Shown here: one piece after another, positions 36,859-45,318 of the stretch
Position numbering within the stretch: position 1 is the stretch's first letter
How the letters are laid out: each line of letters opens with the position of its first letter
DNA from: Mycobacterium stomatepiae
GTDB taxonomy: Bacteria > Actinomycetota > Actinomycetes > Mycobacteriales > Mycobacteriaceae
Direction: 5' to 3'
DNA: 64,000 nucleotides
NCBI RefSeq assembly: GCF_010731715.1
Contig: NZ_AP022587.1
Span: forward strand, 6,076,001 to 6,140,000
Notes under the pieces: generated by a model
Databases searched by the model: none
What the model saw: the letters and a program-made list of their open reading frames with translations, nothing else
Told to the model about the DNA's origin: nothing
Translations under genes and position numbers: made by a program

Positions 36859-36888
36859 GAATATGATTTCAAGGGTGAAACTTAATTC
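36859..36888. promoter_or_regulatory. Two-armed palindromic operator
   Basis: Inner arms TTTCA and TGAAA flank AGGG; outer arms GAAT and ATTC lie four bases further out on each side. The symmetry over 30 bases is exact. It lies between the divergent DUF7064/7065-like operon and the TetR gene, a classical position for a TetR operator controlling both. Confidence 0.65.
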
Positions 36889-36907
36889 ATTCGGTAATAA
36901 TCCGGGT

Positions 36908-37540
36908 GTGAAGTCCGAGCTCGAAGGCAAGGCGACGACGCGCGTCGAGCGCCAGCGGCTGCGCACGCGGCGTCTGCTGCTGGACGCCGGCCGGACGCTG
37001 ATTGCGGCCAAAGGGGTTGCGAGCCTGCGCATCCAGGACATCACCGAAGAGGCTGACGTCGCGTTGGGCTCGTTCTACAACTACTTCCAGTCCAAGGAAG
37101 ACCTCCTCGAGGCGGTGATCACCGAGAGCCTGTCCGACTTGACGTCGGCGATCATCACCAATGTCGAGGACGGCACCGACCCGGCCGAGGTGGTGGCGCT
37201 GGCGAATCTGCGCGTCATCCGGCTCGCCTACGACGAACCCGACTTCGCCCGGTTGATCGTCAACATCGGACACTCCGAGGAGCTGTTCGGCGACGCCGTC
37301 CACAACCCCGCACGCATCGCGGTCGAGCGCGGAATCGAAAGTGGCCGGTTCGTTGTCGCCGACATCGAGGTCTTGCTCACCGCGGTGATCGGCGGCGCCT
37401 TCGCCCTCATTCGAGAAATACTCAACGGCCGTCACGGTGCGAACGCGCATCATGCTTTCGCGCGCCACGTGCTTGCCTCGCTCGGGTTGCCCGCCCGTGA
37501 AGCCGAAGCGATTGTGCGAGCGGCGTCCGACCGCGAATAA
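36908..37540 (+). CDS. TetR-family regulator
   Basis: The protein has a TetR DNA-binding domain (LRIQDITEEADVALGSFYNYFQSKEDL) and an all-helical ligand domain. An in-frame ATG at 36857 would place the start inside the palindrome, so I prefer GTG 36908 (MKSELEGK...), giving 210 residues. It probably represses itself and the divergent operon of DUF7064/7065-like, APH-like kinase and membrane protein through the 36859-36888 palindrome. A similar TetR is at 48933. Confidence 0.85.
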   Translation: MKSELEGKATTRVERQRLRTRRLLLDAGRTLIAAKGVASLRIQDITEEADVALGSFYNYFQSKEDLLEAVITESLSDLTSAIITNVEDGTDPAEVVALANLRVIRLAYDEPDFARLIVNIGHSEELFGDAVHNPARIAVERGIESGRFVVADIEVLLTAVIGGAFALIREILNGRHGANAHHAFARHVLASLGLPAREAEAIVRAASDRE

Positions 37541-37562
37541 TCCGCTGCCCACTCCCAGCGAC

Positions 37563-38111
37563 TTATGCTGGGCCGCCAGCGGATCCGTAGATCAGTCGCC
37601 AACCGACCTCCGAGATCGACCGTGCGAATTCCTCGTCGGCCGAAGCGGGGGCGCTGGCGACGTGCTGGGCGGTAAGCCGCTCGAATCCGTAGACGATGAA
37701 CTTCGCGACCATGTCTGCATCGAGGTCGTTGGGGACCGAGCCCTCCCGCTGCCCGTTGCTGATCCGGTCTCTCATCGCGGTGACGACCGCCTTCATTCTG
37801 TCGTCCCAGATTGCGGCTAGTGCGGGTTGGTAGGCGGCAGCTTCGAAATATGCCCCCAGCAGCGGTGCGTGTTCGCGCCACACGTGCACCGTGTTCCAGT
37901 CGGCGGCCATGGATTCGCGTCCGCCTGCGCCCGCGGCCCAGGCGCATGCGGTATCGAACAGATCTGCCGTCGCGTCGGCGACGACCCTGCGCAACAGATC
38001 GGTCTTGTCAGCGAAGTTCTTGTAAAACGCCGATCGCGCGACACCGGCTTCCTCGCAGATCCGTTGAACTCCGAGGCTGGTGACGCTCTCCCCGGCCGAT
38101 AGGCAGCGCAC
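37563..38111 (-). CDS. TetR-family regulator, N-terminus truncated
   Basis: The frame encodes the recognition part of a TetR domain (RICEEAGVARSAFYKNFADKTDLL) and a full ligand domain. From GTG 38111 the first helix is incomplete; the open frame upstream (TRDVIDAT...) has no usable start before a stop near 38173. Its missing 5' end meets a 5'-truncated sulfotransferase on the other strand, so a deletion has probably removed both starts. It may not be functional. Confidence 0.65.
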   Translation of the reverse strand: MRCLSAGESVTSLGVQRICEEAGVARSAFYKNFADKTDLLRRVVADATADLFDTACAWAAGAGGRESMAADWNTVHVWREHAPLLGAYFEAAAYQPALAAIWDDRMKAVVTAMRDRISNGQREGSVPNDLDADMVAKFIVYGFERLTAQHVASAPASADEEFARSISEVGWRLIYGSAGGPA

Positions 38112-38156
38112 GGTCGCGTCGATGACGTCGCGGGTAACACCATTGCTTTTGACTAC

Positions 38157-38480
38157 GTGACCGACCCAAATCTATCCGCGGGGCGATTCAACGCCGTCAT
38201 CGACCAGATCGAGGCCGGCGGAATCCCCAAAGATCGCTTGCACCACCTGCTTTACACCGACCTGGTCGACGATCCGATTGCCGCGATCGCGGCGATGTAC
38301 GGTGCGTTCGGTCTGGAACTGACTCAAGCCGGTCGGGACGCGATGCAGCACTACGTCGATGCGAACCCACGGGGTGCCAGGCCGGTGCATAAGCTGAATC
38401 TTGGTACCGAAGAGATGAATTCACGCGATCGGATCGCCTTCGCGCGGTATCAGGAATACTTCTCAATTCCCTTCGAGTAG
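38157..38480 (+). pseudogene. Sulfotransferase C-terminal fragment
   Basis: The 107 codons match the last third of mycobacterial sulfotransferases: HHLLYTDLVDDPIAAIAAMY, a helix, and the end SRDRIAFARYQEYFSIPFE. The N-terminal PAPS-binding loop and the rest are absent, and the frame begins at the junction with the truncated TetR gene. It is a relic, not an active enzyme. Confidence 0.65.
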
Positions 38481-38527
38481 GCGGGAATTGAGGCTTATCA
38501 GCTAGTCATTTACCGTTGGCAAACCCT

Positions 38528-39526
38528 CTAGCGGTGCAGCAGCGTCTCACTGCCGGGGGTGATGCCGCGCCAGCGTTTATAGGCGTGCACGAAAGCCGAG
38601 CTGCTGCCATAACCGAGCCGATGTGCGATCTGACTGACTGCAATGCCGTCGGCAATCAGCGCCTCGGCGCGACTTTGGCGGACTTCGTCGACGAGCTCAC
38701 GGAAGGACGTGCCCTCCAATTCGAGGCGCCTGCGCAGGGTGCGCGTCGACAAAAAAAGATCAGAAGCCACATCGCGCATCGCGGGGACGGTGTCGGCGGC
38801 GCGTGCCAGTCGTTCCCGGACCCTGCCGGCGGTACCGACAAGGGATTCACGCCGTGCCAACAGGTCGTTGCACTGGCGCTCACATTCACGCATCGCGTCG
38901 ATATCGACCTCGCGAGGACGATCAAGAACGGCGTTGCCGAATCCGATGCTGTTGGTGGGCTGACTGAACCGTGGGGTGACGCCGAAGTGCGACCGGTACC
39001 GGTCCGCGTCGCAACCCGCGGCGAACGCGAGGTCGATCACGCCGACGGTGATGTCATCGCTGATGTCGCGAAGCGTTGACCATACTGTAGCGATGCAGTG
39101 GTCGGCAGCGAACCGTCGGACTTCCGGGGGCAGATGCGACGTGCTCACGACGATGCTGCCGTAGTCTGGTCCAGCCACAAATTCGGCCTCGGCGAGGATG
39201 AACGCCAAATCCTGGTAGCGCAGGGCGATCGCAATTGTTTCTCGCAGCGTCGGAGCGCTCATGCAGGCGAAGCCGAACATGCCGAACATCTCGATCGAGT
39301 ACTGTGCGCCCGCGGTGAGTCCGATGCCAGGCTCGAGGTGCCGGACCAGGTTGGCCGCGATCGTAAGTTCTTGGGCTACGGAGACCTCCGCGAACGGGCC
39401 GTCGAGCTGGTCGAGGATCAGATCGGTTCCGCTGAGGCACTCGAGCGGCGTCAGTCCGTGGTCTCTACCAACCCGGAGCAGCAGCCGAGCGCTGCGCGCG
39501 CTGCGTGGAAGCAAACGGTTGTTCAC
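38528..39526 (-). CDS. AraC-family transcriptional regulator
   Basis: The 332-residue protein has the N-terminal domain found in OruR/ArgR-like AraC proteins and a C-terminal double helix-turn-helix (DLFLSTRTLRRRLELEG and AVSQIAHRLGYGSSSAFVHAYKRW). GTG 39526 (MNNRLLPRSARS) gives the usual family length; the frame continues upstream but would overlap the next gene. It is divergent from the SnoaL-like pair and alcohol dehydrogenase, its likely targets. Confidence 0.88.
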   Translation of the reverse strand: MNNRLLPRSARSARLLLRVGRDHGLTPLECLSGTDLILDQLDGPFAEVSVAQELTIAANLVRHLEPGIGLTAGAQYSIEMFGMFGFACMSAPTLRETIAIALRYQDLAFILAEAEFVAGPDYGSIVVSTSHLPPEVRRFAADHCIATVWSTLRDISDDITVGVIDLAFAAGCDADRYRSHFGVTPRFSQPTNSIGFGNAVLDRPREVDIDAMRECERQCNDLLARRESLVGTAGRVRERLARAADTVPAMRDVASDLFLSTRTLRRRLELEGTSFRELVDEVRQSRAEALIADGIAVSQIAHRLGYGSSSAFVHAYKRWRGITPGSETLLHR

Positions 39527-39674
39527 ATTGGCAGCGTAACGCCGGTGATCGCAGTCGTGGCCGAAAATCTCAATCGTAAGGCTGCGGCGAGCATTGAATG
39601 GGGCCTCGACACCGTCATAGCCTCGAGGTCTGACAGGCCCAATCGCGTGCGGCGGCACCGATATTGACAAAAAG

Positions 39675-40091
39675 GTGGGTGAGGTGGAGTCCAACAAAGA
39701 CGTCGTGATTCGCTGGCTGAACGCTGTCGCGGAGGGCGACGGCGCGGCGCTGAAAGCGTTATGCACCAAGGACATCGTGCACGAGATCATGGGGACCAGC
39801 GTGGTCTCCCGGCAACTAAGCCGGGATGACCTTGTCGCACTGGCGGGAAGCTTGTTCCAGATCACCAAGAGCGGCATCCAGTTCACCATCCTGAATGCGA
39901 CCGCTGAACACGATCGAGTATCCGCTCAGTTCACCGGGACCAGCGAGCTGGTGACCGGAGTTCCCTACAACAACGTCTACCACCTGCTGTTTCGCCTCCG
40001 CGACGGCAGGATCTGCGAGGGCTGGGAGTATTGCGACACCAAACTCGTTGATGAGGTGCTCGGCCCGTTGCTCGCGCGGGAGCCTCAGTGA
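39675..40091 (+). CDS. SnoaL-like (NTF2-fold) protein
   Basis: The 138-residue protein has the cone-shaped NTF2 fold pattern: VVIRWLNAVAEGDGAALKALC at the start and a VTGVPYNNVYHLLFRLRDGRI beta-hairpin later. Such proteins isomerise or dehydrate small hydrophobic compounds or act as cofactors; no catalytic residue is certain. The next SnoaL-like gene overlaps it by 4 bases (GTGA), so they may form a heteromer. Confidence 0.78.
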   Translation: MGEVESNKDVVIRWLNAVAEGDGAALKALCTKDIVHEIMGTSVVSRQLSRDDLVALAGSLFQITKSGIQFTILNATAEHDRVSAQFTGTSELVTGVPYNNVYHLLFRLRDGRICEGWEYCDTKLVDEVLGPLLAREPQ

Positions 40092-40510
40092 TGCCACTGC
40101 AGCAGCTGACGCCGGAGAGAGCTGACACCGTGTCTTCCGACAGCAACCTTGCACTGGTCACCTCTATGTACGAGGCGGTCAAGCACGGCGACCTCGACAC
40201 CTTTGTCGCCGCATTGTCTCCCGACATCGTCGTGATCGAGCCTGCCTTTCTACCCTACGGGGGCACCTACCGGGGAGTTGACAAGTTTTTGTCACTGTTC
40301 GGCGACCTCGCCGCGACGTTTGACGTCGCCGGCCTGAGCGTGGACCGGGTCATCGCCGACGGCGAGACGGTGCTGGGTTTTCTCCGAATGCCATTGGCCG
40401 ACCAGAAGAGCGTCCTTGATGTCATCGAGCAGTCGACCATCCGGGACGGCAGGGTGACCGAGATGCGGATCTTCGTCCATGACCTCGGAGCACTGTCCCC
40501 TCGCTGTTGA
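40088..40510 (+). CDS. SnoaL-like (NTF2-fold) protein
   Basis: The 140-residue protein has the NTF2 pattern (LVTSMYEAVKHGDLDTFVAAL, then PAFLPYGGTYRGVD). It is a clear paralogue of the protein at 43161-43562 (shared LPYGG-x-Y-x-G, then EMRIFVHDLG/ELRIYMHHLG). It overlaps the first SnoaL gene. The start may be GTG 40088 or ATG 40091. A zinc alcohol dehydrogenase follows after 98 bases. Confidence 0.78.
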   Translation: MMPLQQLTPERADTVSSDSNLALVTSMYEAVKHGDLDTFVAALSPDIVVIEPAFLPYGGTYRGVDKFLSLFGDLAATFDVAGLSVDRVIADGETVLGFLRMPLADQKSVLDVIEQSTIRDGRVTEMRIFVHDLGALSPRC

Positions 40511-40563
40511 CGAGGGAGATCACGGACGCCAACCACGCGGCCTCGGGGCGTGAGAGTGCCGAC

Positions 40564-40577
40564 TTTGAGACGTCTAA
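40564..40577. promoter_or_regulatory. Family C half-site
   Basis: TTTGAGACGTCTAA matches the left arm and spacer start of 30314-30334, but the right CTCAAA arm is absent (GCCGAA instead). It lies 37 bases before the alcohol dehydrogenase. Confidence 0.35.
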
Positions 40578-40608
40578 CGCCGAACGCGTCCTGCTGCGAT
40601 GAAGGGAT

Positions 40609-41550
40609 ATGGCGATGAAGGCTTGGCAGATGGTGGGATTCGGCGAGCCGTTGCAATGTGTTGAGTTGCCGGATCCCACGCCCGGTAAGGGCGAAGTGCT
40701 AATCGATATCCGGGCGGCGGGTCTGTGCCACAGCGACGTCGCGATGGCCGCCGGAATCCTAAAACCCTTCCCCCACAAGCTACCGATCGTGTTGGGTCAC
40801 GAAATCGCGGGCGTCATCGCAGCGGTCGGTGACGGTGCGACCGAGTACGCGGTGGGTGATCGCGTAGGTGTGTACCAGCTGGTCGACGGTCATGGCGACA
40901 CCCGTGACGGAGGATTTGCCCAACGAACGGTTGCTTCGGTCGAGGCGCTTGTCGCGATCCCGGACGGCACCTCCTACGTTCAGGCGGCCGTGGGCACGGA
41001 TGCGGGTATGACCTCTTATCACGCGGTGATCTCGGCGGGGGGAGTGCGTGCGGGAACCAAACTGGGGATCATCGGCCTGGGCGGTCTGGGCACGATCGGT
41101 GCCCGGGTCGGGACCATCACAGGGGCAACGGTTTACGGTGCCGATCCGCAGCCCGTCGCTCGGCAGCGCGGCTATGATGCGGGGATTGTCGAGGCCTTTG
41201 ACGACGTATCCGAATTCAACGGTCTCAACCTCGATGTCGTCATAGATTTCGCTGGTTTCGGGACGACGACTGCCGTCGCGATCGAAGTGATCAAGCCGGG
41301 CGGACGCATTGTCCAGGTCGGACTGGGTGTCGCCGAGGCAACGATTAATACGCTGGCTTTAGTGTCCAAGCAGGTCGAACTGATCGGCAGTCTCGGTGGT
41401 GACGCCCACGACATCGCCGCTGTCTATGATCTTTTCGCTTCGGGGCAGTTGGTGACGCCTCTCGTCGAGATCACCTTCGACGATTTGCCTCGTGCACTCC
41501 GACAGCTCGACGACGGAACTGCCCCGGGACGTTTCGTTATCTGTCACTGA
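40609..41550 (+). CDS. Medium-chain alcohol dehydrogenase lacking the structural zinc loop
   Basis: The 313-residue MDR enzyme has the catalytic zinc ligands in GLCHSDVAMAAG and LGHEIAGVI and the NAD loop GIIGLGGLGTIG. The four-cysteine structural zinc lobe of classical alcohol dehydrogenases is replaced by a short YQLVDGHGDTRDGG stretch, explaining the shorter length. ATG 40615 is an alternative start, better spaced from AAGGG. The final codons (GRFVICH) are repeated as a relic at 43089-43109. Confidence 0.9.
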   Translation: MAMKAWQMVGFGEPLQCVELPDPTPGKGEVLIDIRAAGLCHSDVAMAAGILKPFPHKLPIVLGHEIAGVIAAVGDGATEYAVGDRVGVYQLVDGHGDTRDGGFAQRTVASVEALVAIPDGTSYVQAAVGTDAGMTSYHAVISAGGVRAGTKLGIIGLGGLGTIGARVGTITGATVYGADPQPVARQRGYDAGIVEAFDDVSEFNGLNLDVVIDFAGFGTTTAVAIEVIKPGGRIVQVGLGVAEATINTLALVSKQVELIGSLGGDAHDIAAVYDLFASGQLVTPLVEITFDDLPRALRQLDDGTAPGRFVICH

Positions 41551-41574
41551 CGGAACGCCGTCCCGAACGGTTTT
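41549..41574 (+). terminator. Possible intrinsic terminator
   Basis: GACGG-AACG-CCGTC forms a 5-bp stem with a 4-base loop at the end of the alcohol dehydrogenase gene, followed by CCGAACGGTTTT. The stem is short, so termination may be weak. Confidence 0.3.
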
Positions 41575-41673
41575 AGTTGCCATGTAGCGGCAAAATCGAA
41601 ATACGCTCCGCCGCAAAGCTTGGATGCTGGGAGGCGGTGGTTGCGGACAAGCAGGTGGTGTTAACGTTCGTTC

Positions 41674-43038
41674 ATGAACCTGGACAACAGGCCTAGGGCG
41701 ATCGTCGTGGGCGCCGGGGTCGCCGGGCTGGCCGCCGCCCATCGGTTGCAGCAAGACGGCGCCTCGGTGACGGTACTGGAAGCGGCGGATCAGGTGGGCG
41801 GCACGACTGCGTCAATCCACCGCGACGGGTACATCGTCAACGTTGGAGCCACCGTGCTGGCCGGTTCCTATCAGGCGATGCTCGACATCGCGCAGGAGGT
41901 AGGAGTCGGCGACGCGGTGATCACTCCGCCCGCGGTCATCGGCGTGTACCGCGACGGTGTGGTCCACGAGATCAGGGGCGGCGGCCCCGGTGGCATCGTG
42001 GACTTTGTCCGCACACCGCTGCTCTCGGTGAGAAGCAAGCTCGCGCTGGCCAAGGCTGTCCCAGATCTGCTCCGGGCCCGCGCCAAGGTGGGTTACACCG
42101 ACGCCGCCGCGCGCGCCGAACTCGACACGGAAACCGTTGCCCAGTACTGCGATCGGCTGCTCAACCCCGAGATCCGTGATCACCTCCTCGATCCGGTGCT
42201 CGGCGGCATCTTCGTGGTCGAAGGCCGAGAGTTGTCCATTGCCGATCTCTGGTTCACGATCTGGAAAGTTCTCTTGGGTGGGCTGCTCGGCTACCGCGGC
42301 GGGATGGAATTCTTCGCCAAGGCAGTCGCGGCGCGTCTGGACGTCAGGACGGGTGCCACGGTCACCAATATCGTTCGCACCGAACGAGGCGCGCAGGTCC
42401 AGTGGGAAGACGTCGCGGGCCGCCACGACGACGAGGTCGACGGCGTCGTGGTGACCCCATCCGCGCCGCAAGCGGCTGAGATTTTCCCCGAAATAGAGTC
42501 GGCAGTGCAAAGTACGATGCTCGACCGCATCGAGCAGGCCAATCTCCTTTCGATCCGGCTCGGCCTGTCCCGGCGTCCGGCGCGAAAGGCGCTGCTGGTT
42601 GTTGCGGGGACGGGCCAGCTCGGAGGACTGGCCACCATCAGCTACGAGCACAGCCTGTCGCCGGGCGCCGCACCGGAAGGCAAGGGGCTCATCGGTTTAC
42701 TGCCCTACCACGAATGGGTCACACCGCGGCTCGGACTCTCCGACGACCAGCTGCTGGCCGAAATACTGCCCGACTTGGAACGCGTCGAGCCGGGTATCAG
42801 CGGGCATATCGAATTCGCCGAGATCACACGATGGACGCCGGGGGCCATCAAGCTGACCCACGGTACCCAGCGTGCGATCGCCGACATCAACCGCTGGATC
42901 GATCCGCGGGACCGAGTCCAGCTTGCGGGCGACTATGTCGGTATGCCGTCGGTCAACGGTAGCGTCGTCTCCGGAGAGAATGCGGCGCGCCGCCTCGCCG
43001 CCACGCTGGCACTAAGGCCTGCGTTGACCGGTCGCTGA
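41674..43038 (+). CDS. FAD-dependent protoporphyrinogen oxidase-like oxidoreductase
   Basis: The 454-residue flavoprotein has IVVGAGVAGLAAAHRLQQDG, LEAADQVGGTTAS and a C-terminal RVQLAGDYVGMPSVNGSVVSG FAD-binding end. It belongs to the HemY/amine-oxidase superfamily; being surrounded by SnoaL and dehydrogenase genes, it is more likely an oxidase of a specialised lipid than the haem enzyme. A short relic of an alcohol dehydrogenase end lies 50 bases downstream. Confidence 0.85.
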   Translation: MNLDNRPRAIVVGAGVAGLAAAHRLQQDGASVTVLEAADQVGGTTASIHRDGYIVNVGATVLAGSYQAMLDIAQEVGVGDAVITPPAVIGVYRDGVVHEIRGGGPGGIVDFVRTPLLSVRSKLALAKAVPDLLRARAKVGYTDAAARAELDTETVAQYCDRLLNPEIRDHLLDPVLGGIFVVEGRELSIADLWFTIWKVLLGGLLGYRGGMEFFAKAVAARLDVRTGATVTNIVRTERGAQVQWEDVAGRHDDEVDGVVVTPSAPQAAEIFPEIESAVQSTMLDRIEQANLLSIRLGLSRRPARKALLVVAGTGQLGGLATISYEHSLSPGAAPEGKGLIGLLPYHEWVTPRLGLSDDQLLAEILPDLERVEPGISGHIEFAEITRWTPGAIKLTHGTQRAIADINRWIDPRDRVQLAGDYVGMPSVNGSVVSGENAARRLAATLALRPALTGR

Positions 43039-43088
43039 GTCGGGGATGCGATGCATTCGCACGGTTTGAGGTCGGTAGTGCCGCAAGG

Positions 43089-43109
43089 CGTTTCGTTATC
43101 TGTCCCTGA
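43089..43109 (+). repeat. Duplicated alcohol dehydrogenase 3' tail
   Basis: CGTTTCGTTATCTGTCCCTG repeats, with one change, the last codons of the dehydrogenase at 41530-41550, including the stop. In frame it reads RRFVICP-stop. It marks a deleted or recombined second dehydrogenase copy and shows that this segment was once duplicated. Confidence 0.55.
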
Positions 43110-43160
43110 TCAGCGAAGCGGGCCTGGCCGACCCCCCGAGAATACGGCGAGAATGCGTGG

Positions 43161-43562
43161 CTACGCCACCGACTCGACCAGGTCGCCTAGGTGGTGCATG
43201 TAGATCCGCAACTCGACAGCCCGTTCATCCTCGAAAACGGCATGCTCGATGAATTCGACGACGGACTTCCCGCTGGCGGTCGGGACCCGACAGATCGCAC
43301 AGACGTGCGCGCCGTCGACCATGATGCGCTCGATCTGCAGGCCGGAAAGGTTGAACCGAACGGCAAACTCCGCGAAAAGTCGTTGCAGACCATCAAGTCC
43401 CTGATAGCGGCCGCCGTATGGCAGGTAATCCGGCTCCACGATAGCTACCGACGGTGAAACGTATGACATAAAGGTCTCGAGGTCACCGCGCGTGACCGAA
43501 CCGTACATGGCTTCAGCGGCTTCTCTCGTCCGCTCAGTCAATTCTGTTATCGTGCTGCTCAT
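43161..43562 (-). CDS. SnoaL-like (NTF2-fold) protein
   Basis: The 133-residue protein starts at ATG 43562, with AAGGAG well placed upstream. It has the pattern MYGSVTRGDLETFMSYVSP, PDYLPYGGRYQGLD and ELRIYMHHLG and is paralogous to the protein at 40088. It is oriented oppositely and followed upstream by an F420-type flavin oxidoreductase and an LLM enzyme, with which it may form an operon. Confidence 0.8.
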   Translation of the reverse strand: MSSTITELTERTREAAEAMYGSVTRGDLETFMSYVSPSVAIVEPDYLPYGGRYQGLDGLQRLFAEFAVRFNLSGLQIERIMVDGAHVCAICRVPTASGKSVVEFIEHAVFEDERAVELRIYMHHLGDLVESVA

Positions 43563-43584
43563 CTGCGCTCCTTCATTGTCTAAT

Positions 43585-44076
43585 TCAATCGAGGTAGAAG
43601 GCGACGGATGTGGGGGCATAAGGATGGTCGCCCAGTGGGCCCGGGTAGAAGAACACGCCGTTGCGAGCCATCCATCCCGCGAGCTTTGGATATCTGGCCC
43701 AGTAGCTTGCGATGGCGCGTTCGGTCGCGGCCTTGTCGAGGAATTCGTAGCGCGGCTGATGGTATGTCTTTCCGGCGATTTCGATGCTGACCGCCGGCGA
43801 AGCCTTGAGATTCTTATACCACTGGGCGCGGGTGCCGTAGGCGATGATGTAGACCAGCCGACCCTGTTGGATGCTACCGTCGGCGGTTTCAATGATCACG
43901 GTGTGGTGAGCACCGGACTTGCGACCCCGGTGGGTGATCATCGCGAATCGGCTTCCTAAGAGCCGGCCCATCCCCAATTTGAAGATCCACGTCGGTATTC
44001 GGTTGATTGCCCACAACAACCGACCGGGTTCCTGCTGGATGTGGGTTATGTGGGAGCTATCGGCGGTATGCGCCAT
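43585..44076 (-). CDS. Deazaflavin (F420)-dependent oxidoreductase, DDN family
   Basis: The 163-residue split-barrel protein has the DDN/FDOR signature ITHRGRKSGAHHTVIIE, followed by YGTRAQWYKNLKASPAVSIEIAG in two parts and a C-terminal YWARYPKLAGW. Such enzymes use F420H2 to reduce quinones, nitro compounds or enones. AGGAGG precedes ATG 44076. An LLM-type, likely F420-dependent enzyme lies directly upstream in the same direction. Confidence 0.88.
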   Translation of the reverse strand: MAHTADSSHITHIQQEPGRLLWAINRIPTWIFKLGMGRLLGSRFAMITHRGRKSGAHHTVIIETADGSIQQGRLVYIIAYGTRAQWYKNLKASPAVSIEIAGKTYHQPRYEFLDKAATERAIASYWARYPKLAGWMARNGVFFYPGPLGDHPYAPTSVAFYLD

Positions 44077-44097
44077 CGATCACACCTCCTTGGATGG

Positions 44098-45300
44098 TCA
44101 GGTGGTGGCGGAACTTACGGCTGCATGTTCATCCAGGGCCAAGGGGGTCACACCGAGCCTCGTCCGAATCTCGGATGCCAATCCGTGCCATTTCAGCGCG
44201 TGCTGTGGGTCGGCGCTTGCAGCAAAATTGAAGAGCGAGATCTCGGTGATGCCGGCTTCGACAAAGCTCTGCAGCCGAGCCGCGACTCGCGCCGGCGATC
44301 CCCAGACACAGGCGTGGTCCAGGATCTCGTCGGGCACGCGTTCGACGAGTTGGCTGGCCTGCATCGCGGTGACCTTGTTGATATCCATGTCTTTGGCCCA
44401 GTTGAAGTCACCGAACGGGTGATCGTAGCCCCACTTCTTCCATGCGTCACTGCCTGCGATGGATGCACCGATCACACCCAGCCAGCCCACGGGAGGCCTG
44501 CGTGCCATTTCCCACGCTTGGTCATCTGTCTCGCCGATCGACGCGAAAACCTGTGCGACGAAACGCAAGTCATCTGGATCTCGTCCCGCCATCGCGGCGG
44601 CGGCCTTGACGACGCTTATCGTATCCGCGAGTAAACCGACGTCGTCCATTACCCCGCCGGGTAAAAAGGTCAGCCAGCCGTCGCATTGCGCACCCGCAAG
44701 TTCCAGCAGCCTCTTTGCGCCGCCAACAATCAACAGTTCGGGATTTCGGCCGTTGAACTGTGGGATCGGAAAGACGGCGTTGGTCAGCGGCCAGAACTCG
44801 GACGGACGGGAGATCGGTTTACCGCCTGATTCCCAGAGCGCTTTGAACACCCGAATCGACTCTTCCAGTTTGCCAATCGGTTTGGTGCGGGTTTCGCCGT
44901 AGGGCTCGAACTGCTTGGCTTCGCCGGATTCAAGAGCGAATGTCATACGGCCGCCGGATAGGTGCTGCAGCGTCGCCATCTCCTGCGCCATGAGCGCGGG
45001 GCTGCGGCGCAGTGGGTCAACAACTGCCAGCATGATGTCGATCTCGCGCGTGAGAGCTGCTGTCGCCGCACACATTTCGAACGAGCCATACCACACGTCG
45101 GAGTACATTCCGGTGGGTGCGGTCGGGTCTGTGTCGGCGACCGGCACCTGCAGCAGACCGGTGGGATGGGCGCCGCTGAGCTGGTCGGGATAGTTGATGA
45201 AATCCCAGCCGAGCGCCTCGGCACGTTCCGCTGCGGCCAGCGCTTCGCGGGCTGGCGGGAACATCCGGCCACAGAGGCCGACTTTGAGCTGCCTTTTCAT
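44098..45300 (-). CDS. LLM-class F420-dependent oxidoreductase
   Basis: The 400-residue TIM-barrel enzyme has LLM landmarks: ERAEALGWDFINYPDQ, REIDIMLAVVDPLRRSPALMAQ and LSGGRMTFALESGEAKQ. These enzymes use F420 or FMN for hydride transfer to alcohols, imines or enones. The DDN-type gene follows 21 bases downstream. A second LLM enzyme of a different subgroup is at 54824. The substrate is unknown. Confidence 0.88.
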   Translation of the reverse strand: MKRQLKVGLCGRMFPPAREALAAAERAEALGWDFINYPDQLSGAHPTGLLQVPVADTDPTAPTGMYSDVWYGSFEMCAATAALTREIDIMLAVVDPLRRSPALMAQEMATLQHLSGGRMTFALESGEAKQFEPYGETRTKPIGKLEESIRVFKALWESGGKPISRPSEFWPLTNAVFPIPQFNGRNPELLIVGGAKRLLELAGAQCDGWLTFLPGGVMDDVGLLADTISVVKAAAAMAGRDPDDLRFVAQVFASIGETDDQAWEMARRPPVGWLGVIGASIAGSDAWKKWGYDHPFGDFNWAKDMDINKVTAMQASQLVERVPDEILDHACVWGSPARVAARLQSFVEAGITEISLFNFAASADPQHALKWHGLASEIRTRLGVTPLALDEHAAVSSATT

Positions 45301-45318
45301 ACCGGGGAGAGCCCTTTC

